Part shown: in pieces, positions 46,101 through 58,599 of the stretch
How positions within the stretch are numbered: the stretch's first letter is position 1
Layout of the letters: the number at the start of each line of letters is the position of its first letter
Assembly (NCBI RefSeq): GCF_029784165.1
Contig: NC_073695.1
Location: 58,250,040 to 58,314,039 of the forward strand
DNA: 64,000 bases
Reading direction: 5' to 3'
Source: Wyeomyia smithii
Lineage: Eukaryota > Arthropoda > Insecta > Diptera > Culicidae
Notes under the pieces: model-generated
The model's input: only the letters and a program-made list of their open reading frames with translations
Told to the model about the DNA's origin: nothing
Database searches by the model: none
Position numbers and translations under genes: made by a program

Positions 46101-49100
46101 AGCTACGAAATGTACGGTCGTCCAAGCTCAAAGTTAGGACATTTTCAAGCTGAAATAGCCTGCCTGACAGTTCATTTTCTTCAAAAAAAATCCACCAGAT
46201 CTAGACGTTATATGCATTTCTAAGATATTTGGCATAAAAAATTCAGATATCGAACATCTCATGAACTACTACCTCTGCTTTTTTTTTCATCATCAAAAAG
46301 GTTAACTTTAACCGCTCTGAGATACGGCTTCCCGAAGCTTGGTTGAGCTGAAATTTCCATCTGAATTGCTACAAAAAGACGAGCTTTTGAGTCCTTTTTT
46401 GTAATTGATGTGAGATCTCTTCAAAGATTTTAAGGAAATCTTACCATTATTCGATACTGTTTATTCTGACCCAAAGTTAGGAAGATCGCTTTCAAGACAA
46501 TATCATATTTGACTTCTATGTAACGATTCTTACTGGCCGTATGAGTTAATAATCATAATGAAAACTATACAAAAACACGAAACTATATGCAACGATAAAA
46601 AGTAAAATCGAAATCGGTAGCCTGAGGAGGAGTACGCACTCTTTATATTTTTTTATTTTTTTTTCTGATGACAATTTTTTTAAAACTAGGAAAGTTGGGT
46701 TTCTACTATTCCAAAATAATAGTCGAATAATCTAATTCTTGAGTTTTTTCTCGTGAAAAATTTGCAAATACAACCAGCTTTGGGAGTAGGAAATGGCGGA
46801 ACATTCAGAATTGGGATTGAGAAGCATGAACCCTAATCTATTTTCTATCTTATCAACAATAATCCATCTCGATATAAATAGTGAATGAGCTCTATCTTAC
46901 TCGTCATTCAAAAAAAACGTACTAAACTTAATTTAGGGTTCATTATTATTACGCAACCAACGCTCCCCGCTTGAACGCTACCTTCGAGACAAACCGCAAT
47001 CTTTATTGCAGTTGATTCTAGCATTCACCGGAAGAATCTCGGCACCTGAATAATTCACATTCAATTAATGAAAAACGTGTGCGCTATGTATATATTTCGC
47101 CAGCCCGGCTCCGAACAGATAAACAATCTGTTCTTTTCACATCATAATGCATTGCGTGCCCTTGTTTACGGTACTGGAAAGTCGGATCTCGGATCCCCGG
47201 CAACGGATCCCGCAGTTACTTCAGTATAGTTATTGTGCTGTATATTCAAATCACTTAGCGTCCTCTCTGGCCGGCAGTGAAGCGTAAGCAATATTGGCAT
47301 GATGTTAAATATGACTTAATTTCGGATGAACACGGTGGGCTTCCGCAGATATTTATTTATAGACAACCAGCGAGCCGCGACCGTGATGTGCTTCGTTGCC
47401 GTAACTCCGGCAAAGCACAGCTACCGGGCTAACGGGGGGGGACATTAACGAAAATATTTTCCAATGGCGGACTTTTGCCTTCCCGGTGCGACGTCGTGCA
47501 ACGCGCGACTTCGCAATAGGTGGCCTTCGGTTTGGTTTTGGTAATGATGAACGGTTAATTCTGATGTTAATTAACAAAGCTTAGTGACGCCAGCGTTTAC
47601 CGTGAAACCATGTCAAGCATCCGTTGTAAAAGAGAAGGCTTTTCATCCTGTTAAATTTGAAAGCAGAAATTTATCACTTCACAGATGTTGCGCTATCAAT
47701 TTCGCAGTGTCTCAAATCTAGCCTATTTGATGAAAAATAAGTCAAGCAGCAAATTAATACCGGTCATAGCCGTCTGTGGCTGTTGAAAAATTCAATACTC
47801 TGACATTTCCCCATTTGGAATTTGTCACCAAAAAATATGTTATGGCGTACAGTTTTCATGTAGAAAATTCAATATTATCTTAAGGTAATTCAAATTTAGT
47901 ATTTGTTTCAATTTGTTTTCGGCTCGAAAAAAAATTCTTTACTCTTTGTATGTTTTTTTTATCAACCAAAGTTTCCTAAATTACAATGGTTGAAATAATG
48001 TGCATATATAAATTCGCCTAAAACACAAAAATCTTTTTTTCAAAATGCTTTTAAGTCTAATAAATCACCATTTTTTCAATCAATCTCAATTTCATTCCTG
48101 TTTTTCCTAACGCCTTTAGGTTTTTTTTTTATTTTTGGCGGTTATCTTTTTTGAAATAAAAAAATCCTGACTTTTTGAGGGAGCACTTTGCTAATATGGA
48201 GTGTAAAAAAATGATAAATTATATGAACTTTCAACAGAAATGTCATTGCTTAACTGTGTCTGTGAGCACTGTCATTAAATTTTGCAATGCTATGTCAGCT
48301 TTGCCGCGTTTCATAATATCGGTCTATATATGTAATCAAACTAACTCCCACTTCATTTAACAACTCTTTCGTCAAAATAAATTTTTATCGGTTTCATGAG
48401 CCCTCTGAAGCCCTTACACCACCCGTACGCAAGGTTATACTGATTATTGTCCAATTACACAAAAGAAGTTTACACCCAGACGTATTTGTTTCCTTGATCG
48501 ACTAGAGAATGCTCAGCACGCTAACGTTGTCATTGTTCGCGAACCAATTTATCTATCGAATTTATCAGCTTTAGCGATTACCCGACTGAATCCCAATCCA
48601 GCACGGCGCTATAGGCCAAATCTGATAAGCGATACTAAAATTGAATTCTCGGCTACGTGCTTATAAATATAAATACAAACCTTCCACTGTACGGAATACT
48701 AAGTGGATGCGGTTGACGTTCAATTTGTGAGGCGGTTTTGCCTTTCCATGGCAGAGCAGCGCCAATTTGGCCTCCAGCAGGGGTTCACACCAGCAGACCG
48801 GGATACTGATTCTATTGGGGATTGGATTACCGAACATGTCAGCATGTCCAAGCAAGGCTTGCCTTCGAAAGGTAGAGTTTTAGTTCACTACCGCTTTTTC
48901 AGCCTGACAAATTCAGTTTATCATTTCGCCGTTACATCCTAAACCCGACGGACAGGAGAAAGAATAAACAACACATTTCGTGTGATTCACTCCCGCCCAC
49001 ACGCCAACGGCTGGTGAAATAACCTCTCAATGTTGTGACATTTTTCTACATTGACAGAGACAAGGAAAATTAGCTCAGACATCAAATCGTGCGTAGCCCG

Positions 49101-50925
49101 GACTATCGGCATTCATTGAATCGTGATTATAAATTCAAATGAAAATAAAAATGGAAGTGAAATATTCTCCTCTTCCCAGACAAAATGTACCATTTACCAG
49201 TCCAATCCTTTCTCATCAGAATAAATTTCCCCGCTTTAATCATGACCTTTTACTTCTTCTATCACTGTTGCTACCCTAGCATAGACGCAGTTCCATGAAT
49301 GGACTAATGTTGTATATGGCAGTCTATTCGTTTGGCAATCCGGTGAAGATGATGACACATTTCAGCCACTTTTCGGCTAATGGGTTTGCTGTTTCGGCTA
49401 ACGAATAGTAGAAAAGACAGATGATGGTGGCAAAACGAAAATAAATCTCTAAGCTTGCTGGTTTCCCTGGTAACGATAGAAATCCGACATTTAAGACAGA
49501 ACACATCTGCCCACAATGCAGCCACACCGTATGTAGCTTTCCACAGAGCATCCGGCGTCTCCATCTAAAATGTACCAGTTCAAACCGTTGCATTTATTTC
49601 GAGTGCAACCTGGATTAGGACTAAATCTACATTTAACCTGAGCTAGACTCTCATTACAGAGCATACGGACCGCAGTAAACAATAAAGTGTTCCGTATAGA
49701 ACCTGATCCAACACAATTCATTGTAAAGTGGTGCTATGAATAGCGGAGAGAGAAAGGAAACCCTGAAGCGTAAATTACCAAACGTCCAACGTGGGAGCCC
49801 CGGCAACAGTATTCTTTCAAATCAATTCAATAATGGTTCCACGCGTTTAACTCGAACTTTACCATCCTAGTTCTATTTGCGAGAGGACATAGGAAACGAA
49901 ACAAAAGGTGTAACTTAAAACGGAGAAATCCTGTCATGTTTGAATTGTCTCATGAATAATAATAACACCAATAATTTTGCTGCTAACTTCTAGAACCGAT
50001 ACACAACACCGGTTGCAGGTTTTTCATTCGTTTGAATACAACCAAACATTTGAAAAGAGTCTACTGAGTCTTTCGAACGAGGCTTTTAGAACATTTACCC
50101 CTCGAAGGTGTAAGCTCCGTCGTAAATTATAGGGGAAGGCAATATTTCTGTGTTGGTAATGTTTCATGATAACCCTATGAGGAATCGAACGAATAATTTC
50201 TAACTTGCGCTACCACGGCGCATGTATGAAAGCAATTCAGAATAAAGTGTCACTACAGGGTCTGGTACAATTCGGGCGAGAACCAATTAGGCCATCGAGG
50301 TTGGCAAGAAAAGTTTTCGCTCAACAATTCAAACAGCCATTTTCAATTCCTATCTTCGTTTGGATAGTTTCTTCTTATTAAAACTTTCACAAATTAATGC
50401 TTCATCTTTGGAAACATTATTACGGAAATGATAAATTCAGTATAACCTGTCTGTTAACACGTTTTTTCAGGTATTTGTTTTTTTTTTCCATTATGCTTTT
50501 GAAAACTAGTATACCAATACTTTTTCCGGATTCCTTGCTTTATTTTTAAAAAAAATCACTTATCAGTATTTTTCAGTCGTCTTACGTGTATAAATTGTAG
50601 GAAAAATTAATTACGAAATTTGAGTATTTTCGTAAAAATAATATATCTCGAGATTGGCTCCTATTACCTCGGGGTGATAAGTATTTCTTATGTAAAATTC
50701 TCCGAGAAATATGTTAAAATTATCAAATTTAAAAAAGATTGGCTACATTTGCCGAAAAATGCAAATCTATTTTTTAAATACAAAAATAATCTACTTGGCA
50801 ACTTTTTTGGCCAAAAACAATATTTTTTCTTCAAAATCTGTGATGGTCTTGTCCAAGGGGCATGTACATTTCGAATGGAATGACCTTCTGTCAGTTTACC
50901 TACTTTTTAGGGTATATATTTATTT
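46101..50925. other. Non-coding, no gene recognised
   Basis: About 4.8 kb of AT-rich DNA with less biased islands around 47100-47560, 48480-49020 and 49300-49800. Islands contain ORFs of 60-90 codons on both strands without motifs or matched splice sites. They could be regulatory or intronic host sequence; I cannot assign anything. Confidence 0.4.
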
Positions 50926-50929
50926 TGCT

Positions 50930-51120
50930 TTGGAGGAAGCCCTCCAGTTGGCATGAATCATAATTGATTTCCAGCCTCTGAGCTCAGGTTTCAAACTGGA
51001 TGAAGATACCCCACAGACTGGCTCCGGCCCGACGAATGCATTTGAAGAAACAATTTTAACGAAGAGATCGGCTTTTTAATTTCCTTCTATACCACAGTGA
51101 CCAGGCACCCACCCAGTCAA
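50930..51120 (-). pseudogene. LOA-type RNase H relic
   Basis: On the minus strand WVPGHCGIEGN, a stop, then KAD (about 51070-51115) is followed, after a gap, by AFVGPEPVCGVSSSSLKPEL (about 50965-51040). This parallels FIGPEPFCGLSACSLRMEL of the LOA copy at 34669-36016. Only this short piece survives. Confidence 0.7.
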
Positions 51121-52104
51121 CAACAAATCGTATATCAATGTGTGAAAATTATCGCAAATATATCTTAACGAAGTCGAAATCGTATACCACGCTTATTATC
51201 ATGCGCAGAAATACAGTTTTAATTGTATATCATGGTGGAGTCTTACCGATTTACGATTGTAGGCTTAGAATTGTAAGAAAGTGTGAAACAAATCACTTTC
51301 AATCGGAAATTATCGTATACAACTAAGTATATCAATAAATTGCATACAATTGTTCCTCAGTACGTATATCGCCTCCCAAATGATACGCATATGCTGCTTT
51401 TGTGCATCAAATGCAAGTTTGTATGATATATATGAGTGCGGATATTGGAATCGAAACATTATTATACGTATGAAAATGTTGACTGGGCAGTATAGATTAA
51501 CAACGTTTGTTACAGTTAGTTGTCGTGCAGTCCCATACCAACTTCGACTGACATGTGTATGCTTTTAAATCAGTGAGGGCAAGGTTGAATATTTAATTTT
51601 GGGGTGACAATTCAATTCAATTGGCCGCGTGCTGATAGCTCGCTCTACAAGTGCAATTTCGAAACGTGATGCACGACAAACTTGCAGTCCTTAAGTAATG
51701 CTACAAGGTTGTCGAAGAAAGCAATGCTCTAACTCTATGCCTAGGTAACGGGTGACAACTTAAATTTTGGATTTTTTTTTGACGTAGGACTACGTCTTTG
51801 ATTACATTTTGTGAAATTGTAAATGAAACTGGCAAATGTTGCGTCAGATTTCAAACGATTATAGCAAGCGAACGACTCAATGCATTTTAGTCATTTATAT
51901 GTCGGCGGATAGATGAAATGTGTAACAATTGTTTGATATAATATTTAACATTGTTGCTTTATTGCTCAATGGTGAAAAAAGGTGAAAAGTTTCTAGGTCA
52001 AGCTTTTCCATACAATTCCCTCGCTATTGGCTTGCTTCCCGAGCACGGATAACAATAACATGGACGGAATAAATTTCACTGCCTACATATTTTGACTCAA
52101 CAAA

Positions 52105-52845
52105 GTGTTTTGTTCCGTTTGTCTTTCTCGCAACTGCGTGGCCACACCCTAATGGCAACAATCTACGCTGAACTCGATACAAAAGACTGCGTGTAGAAAA
52201 TTCAGCTTCAGTTTAGTTTGTCACACAATAGCGAGTGGAGTATAGCTGTTAGAGGTACGCGACATTGAGAAACGAGAACTGCATACGAGTCAACTTCCAG
52301 GCACTGCAGAAATGTTACCTTTATTTTGCATACGGCAGCAACAGTTACCATCGTACGCTGCAGGATATTTTGCTGGCACAGCTACTGGAGGGCACAGCGA
52401 AGAGCAAATTTTATTATGCGCGACCAAGAAAAATATTCAAAGCTACCGTTGGTGCGATCATCAGCGTTCTGTAGCACACGTGAAGATTATGGAATCGGTT
52501 CGGTTTTATTTTGCATACGACAGCAACAGGCACCATCGTACGCTGCATGATATTTTGAGGGGAATAGCGGTAAACAAATTTTATGCGCGGCCAACAAAAT
52601 ATTCAATGCTACCGGTGGTGGTGCGATCATCAGCGTTCTGTAGCACACATTTCGAGCTGAAGATTACGGAATCGGTTCTATTCAGAACTATAAATGCTTG
52701 AAGATAAGAGTTATGAGAATTTTCACAACTACTACTAGTGTGAAAAGTTCATCTATTTCTCAATAATAATTTTTGTAATAACGACCAGGGCGCACCAAAG
52801 ATAAACGGTAGTGTTGCCTATGAATAGTGTATCACAGCAAGATAT
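52105..52845 (+). repeat. Duplicated module A, with an internal third copy
   Basis: Module A shares with 53040-53610 long stretches such as GCGTGGCCAC, AGGTACGCGACATTGAGAAA, ATACGAGTCAACTTCCAGGC, GTGCGATCATCAGCGTTCTG and AGATAAGAGTTATGAGAATT. Within A, about 180 bp (52313-52500) is repeated again at 52503-52677, each copy running from TTTGCATACG to GGAATCGGTTC. Frames across the modules are not conserved, so the repeats are probably non-coding. Confidence 0.85.
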
Positions 52846-53039
52846 AACCCTCATTTCAAGAATTTTCACTGCAAAATTGAGTGATTTTCTGGTTCAATTG
52901 TTTGTTTGTGCCCACTCCAACACCGTTGTCAGTCAAATATTTGTAACGAAAATTAGTTAATCTAAGAACCAGAGCGATTTTCGTATCGGGAAAGCAAAAA
53001 CTTTGTTTTGCTGCTTATGAAAATCATTCAGTAGTATCG

Positions 53040-53610
53040 AAGGTGTTTTGGTTTGTTTGTCTTTCTCTTAGGTGCGTGGCCACGCCCTAATGGCAAAAAT
53101 CTACGCTAAACTCGATACAAAAGGCTGCGTATAGAAAATTCAGCTTCAATCTAATTTGCTACACAATAGCGAGTAGAGTATAGCTGTTCGAGGTACGCGA
53201 CATTGAGAAACGAGAGCTGCATACGAGTCAACTTCCAGGCACTGCGGAACATGTTACCTTTATTTGCATACGGCAGCAACAGTTACCATCGTACGCTGCA
53301 GAATATTTAGCTGGCACAGCTACTGGAGGTCACAGCAGAGAGCAAACTTTATTATGCGCGTTCAAGCAAAACATTGAAAGCTACCGATGGTGCGATCATC
53401 AGCGTTCTGTAGCACGAATATCTAACTAAAGATTATGGAATCGGTTCTTTTCAGAACTATAGATGCTTGAAGATAAGAGTTATGAGAATTTTCGCAACTA
53501 CTACTAGTGTAAAGTTTTCATGTATTCATGCATCGTTAGTTTTACAATAACGACCATCAAATATAAATGGTAGTGTTGCCTATGTCAGTTTATCGCAGCA
53601 TATAATATAT
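53040..53610 (+). repeat. Duplicated module B
   Basis: Direct copy of module A about 935 bp downstream, carrying a single rather than double internal unit. Divergence by substitutions and small indels shows that the duplication is not recent. Confidence 0.85.
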
Positions 53611-53730
53611 ACAATTAGTCCTACGTCACCACTTCATACAACCCTTAGGGCTATATACCTTGTAGTATTATCTTTTGAATTCATTTCATTTATTATACCA
53701 ATAAATCGGATTTCGTACGTTGGTTTGGTA

Positions 53731-54810
53731 CCGTGCTGGATCGAAATTCGTACACCTAAGCACATGATAATCTTCGACGGTCAATATAAAATCAAGAAAT
53801 CACATATTGCTTTAAATTGACATGATTACTTATAGGTCCACTTATATTTTATCACAATTTTCAAGCAAAATGATGAAAATCACTCCGAAATTCGAAAAAA
53901 TCATGTTTAAATAGAACATGTTTTGAATCGAAATCCGTACACAGTTTTTTGTCTGAATCAAAACCCGTACACTTTTGAATCGAAATCCGCACACACGCGA
54001 TATAGACTGGATCAAAGTCCATACAACAATAAATCAAAATCCGTATAGATATAGAAGTACGAAAATGAACATCTTTTATTTATAATTAATCTTTAAATTC
54101 ACGAATAAACATATTTTGAGAATCAATTGGTTCCTAAAGTTTCACACGGTTTTCTAATTTTTTATATCAGCTAAAATAGTGCAATTCTCGTAGCGTTTCG
54201 TAGTAACTGGAACGCCGGAACCTCTCGAAGCTTCCCGGTACGACTTTCCCTTGCGCACCTCAGTCGCAGCTCCTTCGAAATTGTTTGCCGTATATTTATA
54301 CTTGTTTTCTTCCATTATATGCTGAAAACAAGAAGAAAGTTCAACAATACATGATACACACGCTGTACGGATTTCGATTCAAGCAATTAACAAGAATCAA
54401 AATCCGCACGGCACAGTTTTTGTTGAATAAATACAATTTACACTAATTACCAGACAATATACAGCTCAAAAATGTCAGACTTACCTTTTCCATCAATTTC
54501 AAAAAGATTCACAGAGTAAAACACTTATATCCCACTTGAAAATCGATTTTATCTGAAGAACGTTTCCTTAGTAAATTCTCTAACGATACAACGGAATGAC
54601 AACTGAAACCGATACACGATTGATTTTTCATTTTAAATATTTTTATTTCATGGCCTACTGGCGCATAGTTTAATTTAACAGAAGGCCAACAGCTCAACGG
54701 ATATGTACATGTAACTAACATATGAATTTTCATTTTTATAATGCTTGAAACTGAAGAAAAACATGAAGGTGTACGGATTTCTATACTGTACGAGTTTCGA
54801 TCCAGCACGG
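53731..54810. mobile_element. Pogo-like (Tc1/mariner) element with subterminal repeats
   Basis: The TIR CCGTGCTGGATCGAAA at 53731 is matched in inverse by TTTCGATCCAGCACGG ending at 54810, and TA dinucleotides flank both ends (53729-53730 and 54811-54812). The motif TCGAAATCCGTACA and close variants recur at least six times near both ends in both orientations (about 53941, 53961, 53982, 54007, 54033, 54365 and 54395). The interior encodes a short transposase-like N-terminus. A TA TSD and a psq-type HTH point to the pogo lineage. Confidence 0.72.
54154..54315 (-). pseudogene. Pogo-type transposase N-terminal HTH remnant
   Basis: This 53-codon frame reads MEENKYKYTANNFEGAATEV, then RKGKSYREASRGSGVPVTTK. 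It fits the psq-type helix-turn-helix that starts pogo/Tigger transposases (K-Y-T-x-x-N-x-E-x-A, then Y-R-x-A-S-x-x-x-G-V-P). The stop at 54154-54156 truncates it before the CENP-B-like and DDE domains. In an intact element this domain binds the terminal repeats. It sits centrally in the TA-flanked element on the minus strand. Confidence 0.65.
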
Positions 54811-55472
54811 TATACGATTTGTGGTATACTGGGTATAAGTATATAGTAGGGGTTTGCGGTATAAGTATATAGTAATAGTTAGTACAACAAAGGTTTCTGC
54901 GTCAATAGGTGGATTATTTCTGCTTTTATTTTTCAAATAATAATTATTATAACAAATTACATCGTACTTATAACAAATCTTATAAAATACAGGAATCGAA
55001 TGATGCATAAACATATTTGTCGATTTTTACATCTATATACATGCTTGTAATTTTACATATAAAACGTTTCACAAGATACGAGAGAAATCACAAAATGGAC
55101 CCTTAGAGAAAGACGTAGTCCTACGTCAAAAATCATGTTGAATGTCTGGTCTTTATGACCAGGACTTGAGGGGTCCAATAATCGGGGTGGCCGGGGGTAT
55201 TCACTCCTTTTGACCCCTCTCACACCCCTTAAATATGGGCCTGGTGTTTATCCTATTTAACAAGTCGTCAGTTTTGTGCAATACCGGCACAACTCATTTT
55301 TTTCAATTTTGATGTCAAACGATGCCAAATACGGTTAAGTTTAGTTTCACAAAGACTTGTTGTAAACAGAACAATTACAGATACATTATAAACATAAATA
55401 GCAACTCAGTTGAAGCGCTGAACTAGCAGAAGTTGTGTGAAAATGACTAATTTTTGGTCAAATAACCGTCAT

Positions 55473-56190
55473 TTGAGGAAAGTGTTACTTTTCTCATTTT
55501 ATTCAACGATGGCTGAAGCGTATCGAGTGTTAAAAAAGTTCAAGGAACTGCTACTCTGAAGCAGGCATTAAACGAAGAAAATACTTGCTATTTCTGGTAT
55601 GAACTTTATTTACACGAAATAAAATCTGTACCAAGAATAGCATATATTTGCCTCGTCTAATGCCTGCTTGAGTGGAACGACGCACGTGCTGTGATTGGTT
55701 TCCGTAGCTTGAAAACGATAATTTTTATGTTGACCCAACCAATGTCAAATGCAGTAGAAACTTGCTTCGGTATTAGGAATTACACGTTAAGCCGTTTTCA
55801 AGTGATTACATGCTTTTAGACCTTTGGTGCCTTTTGAAGCCAAGGGACGTTGGGCGTCGTTTTAATTCGGCTGTAAAAATTTGCTCCAGTGGTAGAAAGA
55901 AATGGTTTTCTTGATTGCATCCTGACGGATGATGGAAAGTGGATGAAAATTTGGTGGAACCAGGTCGGTATTATGTATTACGAGCTATTGCAATTTGAAA
56001 CCAAAGAACCGGACGAGACCATCTGCGGAGAACTGTAACGACTTCTATTGCTCGATTTAGTCGAGCGCTGCGCAAAAAAGGGCATCACACGAGCATTGGC
56101 ATGAACAAGTGATTTTACTGCATGACAACGCTCGGTCTCATACTGCTAGAGTCGTTAACAGTGAATGGGAAGTTCGCCATCTTACTAACT
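55473..56190 (+). pseudogene. Mariner transposase pseudogene
   Basis: Three mariner landmarks occur in order on the plus strand in shifting frames: the N-terminal helix phrase LRKVLLFSFYSTMAEAYRVL (from 55473), the first catalytic motif TDDGKWMKIWWNQVGIMYYE (from about 55925), and the second catalytic motif HDNARSHTARVVNSEWEVR (from 56121). The region between the first Asp and the WWNQVGIMYYELL block is about 30-40 residues shorter than usual, and much of the N-terminal half is scrambled by stops. Mariner transposases cut and paste DNA at TA sites. This copy is inactive. Confidence 0.75.
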
Positions 56191-56234
56191 TACTTTTATG
56201 GCGACAGATCGTTGAGATCTTATGCCGAATCCAG

Positions 56235-56530
56235 AATATGTTTTCAGAAAACTAGGTCTTAGGCTGCTCCTCTCCAGTCTCCCCTTACACCCGCTGCTCT
56301 GCATCCTCGTCGGCAGCACACATATAGCGTGTGCGAGGTTTGCCTCGAAGTCATCGGCCTCTATCTCTGCTAAATATTATCTTTGCCAGTCGCTCATCCG
56401 CCATCCGTGCTATGTGGTCAGCCCACTGTAACCTGCCGTGTTTTATCAGTTTGACAATTTCAGCGTGTTGGTATACTTCATACAGCTCGTGATTCATGCA
56501 CCTGCGCCACACCCCATTTTCTAGTTATAT
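56235..56530 (-). pseudogene. RTE C-terminal fragment
   Basis: On the minus strand GVWRRCMNHELYEVYQHAEI, then RLQWADHIARMADERLAK and KPRTRYMCAADEDA, match the C-terminal region of the 1029-residue RTE protein in order. A stop follows the first basic stretch. Only about 100 codons remain, abutting the mariner relic. Confidence 0.82.
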
Positions 56531-56559
56531 TTTCGGCGTCACTACTCCATTTGGTCTTC

Positions 56560-58534
56560 CTGAACATGGTACATCGGTTGTAGAGGTGCGGTAACGACAA
56601 AATTGAATAAAGCAATACTTTACGGTAGAATTAGCTGAAACAGATGTTCTGTAACCTTTATCAAACTACTATCACTAGTTTTTTTTTTGATAACCAAAAT
56701 AAAAGTTGTAGCATCGATTCGAGAGCAATAACTTGAGAACGAGTTAATAACACGCTAATTAATTTATCCATTAACAATGCAGTTCTCAATCTGCTCACTA
56801 GCTTCAAATTGAAAGAACACAAAAGCAGCAAAAAAAATACAATATGAAAAGCCAATCCCTCTTGCCTGCAATGTTATGAACACGTAATTTTTTAATAGAA
56901 CTTTTTTAACTGGAGTTCTATTAAGAAAAGAAAAGACTGATAGTTAATCTGCGCAAGTAATTGGAATGGAAATAATCAACAATTGAAAAGAAATGTTACA
57001 TGTTCAAATATTCAAAAAAAGAATAATGTTTTGCTTCCGTCATCACAGTATTTTTGCCGAAACAATAACAATTTTATCTTTCTCCTAGAAAGGTCCTATA
57101 ACAATTACTGTCAAAACCGAAATTATAAATGTGGTGTGAACTTTTTTCTACAAACAGTGTTTGATTCCAAAAATGACATGTAAAAAGCGGGAGTAAAATG
57201 GTGTTTAAGGAATACATAATGCGTCCATTCAAAAACATCTAGAATCAAATGAACGCAAGAACGAACCGAAGAATTCAAAATGCAAAATAAAATCTAATCA
57301 AGACATGCTTCGATGAATAGAGAACAAATAATACCCTTCAGGTCAAGAGAGTATAAAAAATTTATTGCAAAAGCTGCATGTTGAAGCCAATTCAATAAAA
57401 GCGTGGAAGATTCCAGTTCCGATAGTGTCGCTGTGGAGAATTTCAATATTTCGAGATTCCTGTCCCTCTCGTGCCACTCCAACTAACGAAGTTGTTCCCG
57501 AGCTGTCGGGTCTGATTCCCAAACCCAATTCTTTTTCTGGTTTCCGGCTATTGTACATATTTCTTCTATATCCATGTTAGTGTGTTTTTTCCTTCTGCCA
57601 AAGCGCTGGTACACAAGTTGGCAAATATTATACTCTAAACCACTGAATGTAGCAGTCGTAGGGAACCTGAATTGCTCAAGGCCAACATAAATCATAATTA
57701 TCTGGGTTTTGGTATGAGCAAAAGGTAACCCTTGCCGATGGTAATAAACGAATGAGACTTCTAACTAGAAAATCATATACAAACAAACGGTGGTTGCTGG
57801 TGGGTGGGTGGTAATCAAGTTGGTCAGTCTCAACTGGAAGTATCTAGGGGAATTGATGCAAGCTCGATTGTATCCAGATGTGATTTTTTCCTGTATTATT
57901 TGGTCAATCTAGAATGTATTGTTCCGAAATTGAATAATGAATTATTTTTGATGAATGTTATCTAAAGTACTATATTACTTTTCACTCAACACAGCGGTTG
58001 ATTATCTTTGAAAACACAAGAATATGTAATCGTTTCGCCAGACAACACTTATAAAGACCAGCACTCAGAAAGTTGTAATGTTCAAAATAGAGGAAAAAAA
58101 TGTAATTACATTTTCAATAAGTTCGCAAAGCTGAAGTTTTCTTTACTTCTCATAACCGCCTCGAGTAGTTCCCGGTTCGCATGATAAACCGCAATTAACT
58201 GTTTGCAAGTGAATCGCTGTAAGTGTTGATAAAGTTTCTAGAAGGTGTAGTAGAAAAAAACGAGCAAAATAATTCAAACCATAATCCATTTCCCTTAGAT
58301 AATAACTAAACTTCTGCTTCGCTAAAACGCTAGCGCTCGTAAATTCACTTGTCAACAAGAAATTCTCTCCTTGACAGTGTCTGTATATTAACAAAGTGCA
58401 GTTCTGATAGTTCACCGTTTAGCTGAAGCTTTGAAACCGCTAACCAACCGGAGCCGGTGCGGCATTTCCTGACCTAGCATACCAACGACGACGTAATAAG
58501 CAGAACAAGCATTAAATTCCATTTATGTACGTAC
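56560..58534. other. Non-coding, nothing recognised
   Basis: AT-rich DNA. Frames at 57343-57580 on both strands overlap and show no motifs. If the exon at 58535 is real, this would be downstream intron. Confidence 0.4.
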
Positions 58535-58598
58535 CTGCCGTCAGACCTTTGGGCGGCACATCTTTGGCGGAAATCCGTTCGCTGTTGTACAGAGCTAT
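58535..58598 (-). CDS. Candidate internal exon of an unidentified host gene
   Basis: On the minus strand a 3' splice site, TTCCCACCCCCAG, precedes a 64-nt segment translating as IALYNSERISAKDVPPKGLT plus A, with G/C-rich third positions. A strong 5' splice site GCAG|GTACGTAC follows directly. The length, 21 codons plus one base, gives a phase change that must be matched by a neighbour. No other exon was found in the window, so introns would exceed several kb on the side toward lower coordinates. The peptide looks like conserved host protein and does not match any transposon family I recognise. I cannot name the gene. Confidence 0.45.
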
Positions 58599-58599
58599 C

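Larger units (their letters stand above)
51781..55127. mobile_element. Composite repeat bounded by GACGTAGGACTACGTC-type palindromes
   Basis: The left end GACGTAGGACTACGTCTTTG, followed by CATTTTGTGA, matches in inverse the right end (55084-55127), which contains TCACAAAATG, then AGACGTAGTCCTACGTC. A partial copy, TAGTCCTACGTCACC, also occurs at 53617-53631. The interval contains repeated modules (52105-52845 and 53040-53610) and a pogo-like element (53731-54810). No transposase was recognised for the outer unit and no TSD was resolved, so its class is unknown. Confidence 0.5.

Noticed and set aside
52265..52701. Frames across the duplicated modules with similar peptides (FAYGSN and FAYDSN)
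   Set aside because: Frames are not maintained between the three module copies and contain indels; the similarity reflects DNA duplication and not coding constraint.
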